From: an uncultured candidate division Zixibacteria bacterium
Lineage (GTDB): Bacteria > Zixibacteria > MSB-5A5 > GN15 > FEB-12
Length of the DNA stretch: 7,024 nucleotides
Direction: 5' to 3'
Assembly: GCA_913009765.1 (NCBI GenBank)
Contig: CAJVYT010000229.1
Span: 1 to 7,024 of the forward strand
Shown here: positions 6,390-7,024 of the stretch, in pieces
Layout: every line of letters starts with the position of its first letter
Numbering within the stretch: the stretch's first letter is position 1
Position numbers and translations under genes: made by a program
The notes under the pieces: generated by a model
Databases searched by the model: none
What the model was told of the DNA's origin: nothing
The model's input: the letters and a program-made list of their open reading frames with translations, nothing else

Positions 6390-6435
6390 TTCGTCAGTTC
6401 CTGATTTTGATTTATCAAAATTGTGAACTGACGAA
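6390..6435. repeat. Long hairpin A (tandem pair)
   Basis: A 46-base inverted repeat. The perfect 11-bp outer stem is TTCGTCAGTTC (6390-6400) with GAACTGACGAA (6425-6435). Three weak positions (one mismatch and two G-T pairs) lead to a perfect 8-bp inner stem ATTTTGAT (6404-6411) with ATCAAAAT (6414-6421) and a two-base loop. No T-run follows. It is three bases from hairpin B, which has the same layout. It is likely a REP-like or other palindromic repeat; a structured RNA is an alternative. Confidence 0.65.
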
Positions 6436-6438
6436 GAA

Positions 6439-6481
6439 GTGTTAGGTCTCAATTCACTTTTAGTGAATAAGGACCTGACAC
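6439..6481. repeat. Long hairpin B (tandem pair)
   Basis: A 43-base inverted repeat. The outer stem is GTGTTAGGTC (6439-6448) with GACCTGACAC (6472-6481), ten pairs with one G-T. A three-position weak zone leads to the inner perfect 7-bp stem ATTCACT (6452-6458) with AGTGAAT (6462-6468) and a TTT loop. The architecture copies hairpin A, and the 3' arms share the form GA(A/C)CTGAC. I infer a common repeat family with diverged inner stems. Confidence 0.65.
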
Positions 6482-6490
6482 AACATATAA

Positions 6491-6551
6491 CAGTCATTGC
6501 GAGGCAACTTGTTGCCGTGGCAATCTCATGTTTTTATAATTGTCATTTCCC
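6491..6551 (-). repeat. Uninterrupted copy of the left-flank repeat
   Basis: Read on the minus strand this gives GGGAAATGACA, the 13-base linker ATTATAAAAACAT, GAGATTGCCACG, a hairpin (GGCAAC at 6503-6508 with GTTGCC at 6511-6516) and CTCGCAATGACTG. The left flank has the same outer parts at 310-320 and 397-445, but with a 50-base module and a second linker between them. Exact shared lengths are 24 bases (6528-6551 with 310-333) and 25 bases (6516-6540 with 384-408). The end CTCGCAATGACTG matches 433-445 at 12 of 13 positions. Confidence 0.75.
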
Positions 6552-6580
6552 CTTTCTTGAGAGGGGATTAGGAGGTGTTT
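6549..6580. repeat. CCCCT hairpin repeat, copy 2
   Basis: CCCCT (6549-6553) pairs with AGGGG (6562-6566), continued inward by a G-T, a T-A and a C-G pair around a TT loop. ATTAGGAGGTGTTT follows. It is the inverted relative of the hairpin at 6312-6343. It directly joins the repeat at 6491-6551, sharing its last bases, which shows how tightly the elements are nested in this flank. Confidence 0.55.
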
Positions 6581-6600
6581 CTCTGCTTAGTTGCACTAAA

Positions 6601-6629
6601 TGGTTCAGGCATGCCAGAACCCTACAAAA
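6601..6629. repeat. GGTTC-GGCATGCC-GAACC palindrome
   Basis: GGTTCAGGCA (6602-6611) and TGCCAGAACC (6612-6621) form a 20-base dyad with one A-A mismatch, followed by CTACAAAA. With no loop it is better described as a palindrome than a hairpin. The CCTACAAAA end is shared with the element at 236-302, suggesting one family with variable palindromic cores. Confidence 0.5.
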
Positions 6630-6663
6630 GAATAGATACAAAGTTAAAATTTTCAAAAAATAC

Positions 6664-6690
6664 TTGCACTTTTCAAAAGAATTTTATAAT
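6664..6690 (+). promoter_or_regulatory. Promoter of the tRNA-Gly gene
   Basis: A perfect -10 hexamer TATAAT (6685-6690) follows TTGCAC (6664-6669), a fair -35, with a 15-base spacer (16 if CTTGCA is used). Transcription would begin near 6697, leaving a leader of about seven bases before the tRNA at 6704. Position and quality make this the most convincing promoter in the window. It indicates that the tRNA is transcribed independently of the operon. Confidence 0.6.
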
Positions 6691-6703
6691 ATGCTGTCCC
6701 TAT

Positions 6704-6776
6704 GCGGGAGTAACTCAGTTGGTAGAGTCACAGCCTTCCAAGCTGTTGGTCGCGGGTTCGAATCTCGTCTCCCGCT
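6704..6776 (+). tRNA. tRNA-Gly, anticodon TCC
   Basis: A complete 73-base cloverleaf can be drawn. The acceptor stem is GCGGGAG (6704-6710) with CTCCCGC (6769-6775). The D stem is ACTC with GAGT (6713-6716, 6725-6728). The anticodon stem is ACAGC (6730-6734) with GCTGT (6742-6746) around the loop CTTCCAA, with anticodon TCC at 6737-6739. The T arm is GCGGG-TTCGAAT-CTCGT (6752-6768). The discriminator base is T. CCA is not encoded, so it would be added after transcription. T residues run to 6781 right behind the acceptor stem and may help end transcription. It reads GGA codons, and GGN by wobble. Confidence 0.96.
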
Positions 6777-6863
6777 TTTTTATTGCAAATAAAATAAAAA
6801 AGTTCACAGTGCAGCACTACTTATATCAAATTTTATGGCTTTTGCCTATTGTATGGAGAAACT
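6777..6863. other. Short non-coding tail after tRNA-Gly
   Basis: This is A+T-rich sequence between the tRNA and the adapter. I see no gene, second tRNA or clear hairpin terminator; GTGCAGCAC and GGCTTTTGCC are small chance-level dyads. Base 6863 is the last position that can be trusted as biological. Confidence 0.7.
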
Positions 6864-6921
6864 AGATCGGAAGAGCGTCGTGTAGGGAAAGAGTGTAGAT
6901 CTCGGTGGTCGCCGTATCATT
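6864..6921 (-). other. Illumina P5/universal adapter, reverse complement (contamination)
   Basis: The segment begins AGATCGGAAGAGCGTCGTG and ends CGCCGTATCATT. It is the exact reverse complement of 119-176 by direct comparison. This is the read-through sequence expected when read 2 runs past a short insert. It marks the right limit of genuine sequence. Confidence 0.98.
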
Positions 6922-7024
6922 AAAAAAAAAAAAAAAAAAAAAATGAGATATGAATCAACCAGAAGTGTGAACAGTCAAAACATAGATGAAACATAGAATG
7001 AGAATGGCAAGAGGAACGCAGTGG
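6922..7024. other. Non-biological read-through tail, poly-A then noise
   Basis: Twenty-two A residues (6922-6943) follow the adapter, then about 80 bases with no coding or structural signal. A homopolymer directly after the P5 end is the usual signature of a read continuing past the library molecule. It should not be annotated. Confidence 0.9.

Noticed and set aside
6439..6481. Integron attC site, because GTTAGGT fits the GTTRRRY core
   Set aside because: The core is at the wrong end of the hairpin and its partner arm reads ACCTGAC rather than ending in AAC; no integrase or cassette gene is present.
177..6863. Complete circular element
   Set aside because: The trusted ends do not overlap or match each other, and the gene content is chromosomal housekeeping.
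6439..6865. Plus-strand frames of 117 and 96 residues over the right flank
   Set aside because: They translate hairpin B, other repeats and the tRNA-Gly gene, so coding is not credible.
119..6921. 58-bp perfect terminal inverted repeat of a mobile element
   Set aside because: The sequence is a known sequencing adapter with homopolymer read-through outside it, so it is not biological.

Overview
The window is an assembled contig whose biological part appears to run only from about 177 to 6863. Both ends carry a 58-base Illumina P5/universal adapter in inverted orientation (119-176 forward, 6864-6921 reverse-complemented). Beyond each adapter lie homopolymer runs (T on the left, A on the right) and noisy sequence, typical of reads that ran off the end of the library molecule. 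Everything outside 177-6863 should be treated as artefact.

The biological part is bacterial, A+T-leaning (about 41% G+C in a dxs line counted by hand), with densely packed genes on the + strand. The core is a collinear operon: xseA (575-1786), xseB (1787-2029), an ispA-type polyprenyl synthase (2030-2914), dxs (2934-4871) and nadK (4883-5746). A 149-residue unrecognised protein follows (5786-6235), then a tRNA-Gly(TCC) gene with its own promoter (6704-6776). The first three genes abut with no intervening base. The order matches the widespread xseA-xseB-ispA-dxs cluster of bacteria that use the MEP isoprenoid route. The tlyA and recN genes often found beside nadK in such clusters are absent. 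Functionally the operon joins single-strand DNA degradation (exonuclease VII), the first committed step of isoprenoid synthesis (Dxs), prenyl chain elongation (IspA) and NADP supply (NadK, whose product feeds the NADPH-dependent next MEP step).

The two non-coding flanks (177-574 and 6236-6703) hold no convincing gene. They are packed with short palindromic and hairpin-forming repeats, several present on both sides of the operon in opposite orientation, including exact matches of 24 and 25 bases. On the left they form a modular array in which successive units end in ATGAC(A/C) or a close variant, and two units are preceded by the same 13-base linker. The right flank carries the linker junction uninterrupted, like an empty site. 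Two back-to-back long hairpins (6390-6435, 6439-6481) have matching architecture. This style of intergenic repeat is, from memory, common in uncultivated candidate-phylum or FCB-group-like genomes. Weak Shine-Dalgarno signals fit such a source, but the phylum cannot be fixed from this window.

I see no defence system, mobile-element protein or CRISPR array. The most unusual biology is the repeat mosaic; the most important practical point is adapter contamination at both ends.
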